DNA of 64,000 bases from Candidatus Formimonas warabiya (GTDB taxonomy: Bacteria; Bacillota; Dehalobacteriia; Dehalobacteriales; Dehalobacteriaceae). Positions 63,621 to 64,000 of the stretch are shown piece by piece. Position 1 is the first letter of the stretch. Each line of letters starts with the position of its first letter. The notes beneath the pieces were generated by a model that was not told where the DNA came from, ran no database searches, and worked only from the letters and a program-made list of their open reading frames with translations. The position numbers and the translations under genes were made by a program. The DNA lies in the NCBI RefSeq assembly GCF_002777255.1, contig NZ_CP017634.1:4538903-4602902 (forward strand), in the 5' to 3' direction.

Positions 63621-64000
63621 ATGAAACATAAACTAATTTCTCTTTTGTTTGCCGGCCATTTGCTGACCGATGTGTGCCAGGGAGCCGTTCCCGCTTTGCT
63701 CCCTTTTTTTATTGCCGCATACCATCTTTCTTATTCGGCGGCCGGTTTTTTGGTGCTGGCCGCGACAATTTCTTCTTCTGTGGTGCAGCCTTTGTTTGGG
63801 CATTTGGCGGACCGGGTCTCCATGCCCTGGCTCATTGCCTTTGGCCCTTTACTCGCCGGTCTGGGTATTGCCTTTGCCGGTTTGTCCCGTGATTATCATT
63901 ACATCTTGATCGGGGTGACCCTTTGCGGTTTAGGTGCGGCCATTTACCATCCGGAAGCGGCCCGTATGGCCAATTGGGCGTCCGGAGAAAAGAAAGCCTC
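63621..64000 (+). CDS. MFS exporter, Fsr (fosmidomycin resistance)-like, C-terminus outside the window
   Basis: 126 codons visible, open to the right edge. Four membrane segments are seen, with the MFS loop motif FGHLADRVSMPW between the second and third. The opening LLFAGHLLTDVCQGAVPALL and the AAIYHPEAARMA motif in the fourth segment are typical of Fsr-like drug exporters. GAGGTGACC precedes the ATG. Confidence 0.85.
   Translation, partial: MKHKLISLLFAGHLLTDVCQGAVPALLPFFIAAYHLSYSAAGFLVLAATISSSVVQPLFGHLADRVSMPWLIAFGPLLAGLGIAFAGLSRDYHYILIGVTLCGLGAAIYHPEAARMANWASGEKKA

Overview
The window looks like chromosomal DNA of an anaerobic, endospore-forming Clostridia (Firmicutes), probably of the Peptococcaceae/Desulfitobacteriaceae type. 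This rests on strong AGGAGG-type ribosome binding sites with ATG, GTG and TTG starts, a cotJB-cotJC spore-coat pair, an SLH-anchored cell-wall peptidase, PrsA, an aldo/keto reductase with ferredoxin-type clusters, a stand-alone 2Fe-2S ferredoxin and several MerR and AraC regulators. No rRNA, tRNA, phage or CRISPR array was seen.

Layout. 0-5.4 kb: end of a sensor kinase, an aldo/keto reductase, a compound palindromic repeat, an AraC/EamA pair and a three-gene cassette (DUF6530-like, GIY-YIG, DUF2087) with its own promoter, operator and terminator. 5.5-13.7 kb: a repeat-rich accessory stretch with a TetR/SRPBCC pair, acyl-CoA ligase, YqeY, a truncated lipoprotein, a SIMPL protein, a REP-associated (RAYT) transposase, an AraC/GyrI-like regulator and Hsp20. 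14.5-21.2 kb: a tightly packed seven-gene surface-glycan or amino-sugar operon (Gfo/Idh/MocA dehydrogenase, GNAT/FemAB-like transferase, WbqC, CgeB-like glycosyltransferase, LpxC-like deacetylase, DegT aminotransferase, ATP-grasp ligase). 21.5-28.4 kb: a MerR/TipAS regulator, a permease/DUF362/DUF2271 operon, a MerR-controlled ferredoxin-type aldo/keto reductase and a patatin. 28.6-32.6 kb: a tiny winged-helix protein, CotJB/CotJC and an unusual amino-acid-type ABC transporter whose ATPase carries an RsbW-like kinase domain and whose binding protein has its two lobes in swapped order. 32.8-49.2 kb: mostly housekeeping genes (lipid kinase, NudC, MurB, MetE-like protein, nitroreductase, SLH/M15 peptidase, DegV, PrsA, ABC-F, ferredoxin), with one IS256-family insertion and a decayed zeta-like ATPase. 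49.5-60.6 kb: signalling (a 7TMR-DISM hybrid kinase with two kinase cores plus a SARP-type response regulator, and two GGDEF response regulators), a PEP-synthase-like dikinase and a phosphodiester glycosidase pair. 60.8-64 kb: a WYL regulator with a GyrI-like protein, a second copy of the compound palindrome, a stress SDR and the start of an MFS exporter.

Two repeat systems shape the window. A 25-27 bp palindrome (TGTCAAGGG...CCCTTGACA) occurs at least 13 times between 5.5 and 32.8 kb and nowhere that I can see to the right of that. The RAYT gene at 11.2 kb is bracketed by an inverted pair of it. Three short elements (10.1, 21.2 and 25.4 kb) keep both ends and scraps of the RAYT gene, so they look like deletion derivatives. 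Several genes end inside a copy and take their stop codon from it. A second, nested palindrome family (1.8, 49.5 and 62.4 kb) has constant flanks around interchangeable hairpin cores.

The most unusual biology is the LpxC-like deacetylase, with all catalytic residues kept, inside a glycan operon of a spore-former, and the ABC transporter fused to a serine-kinase-like domain.
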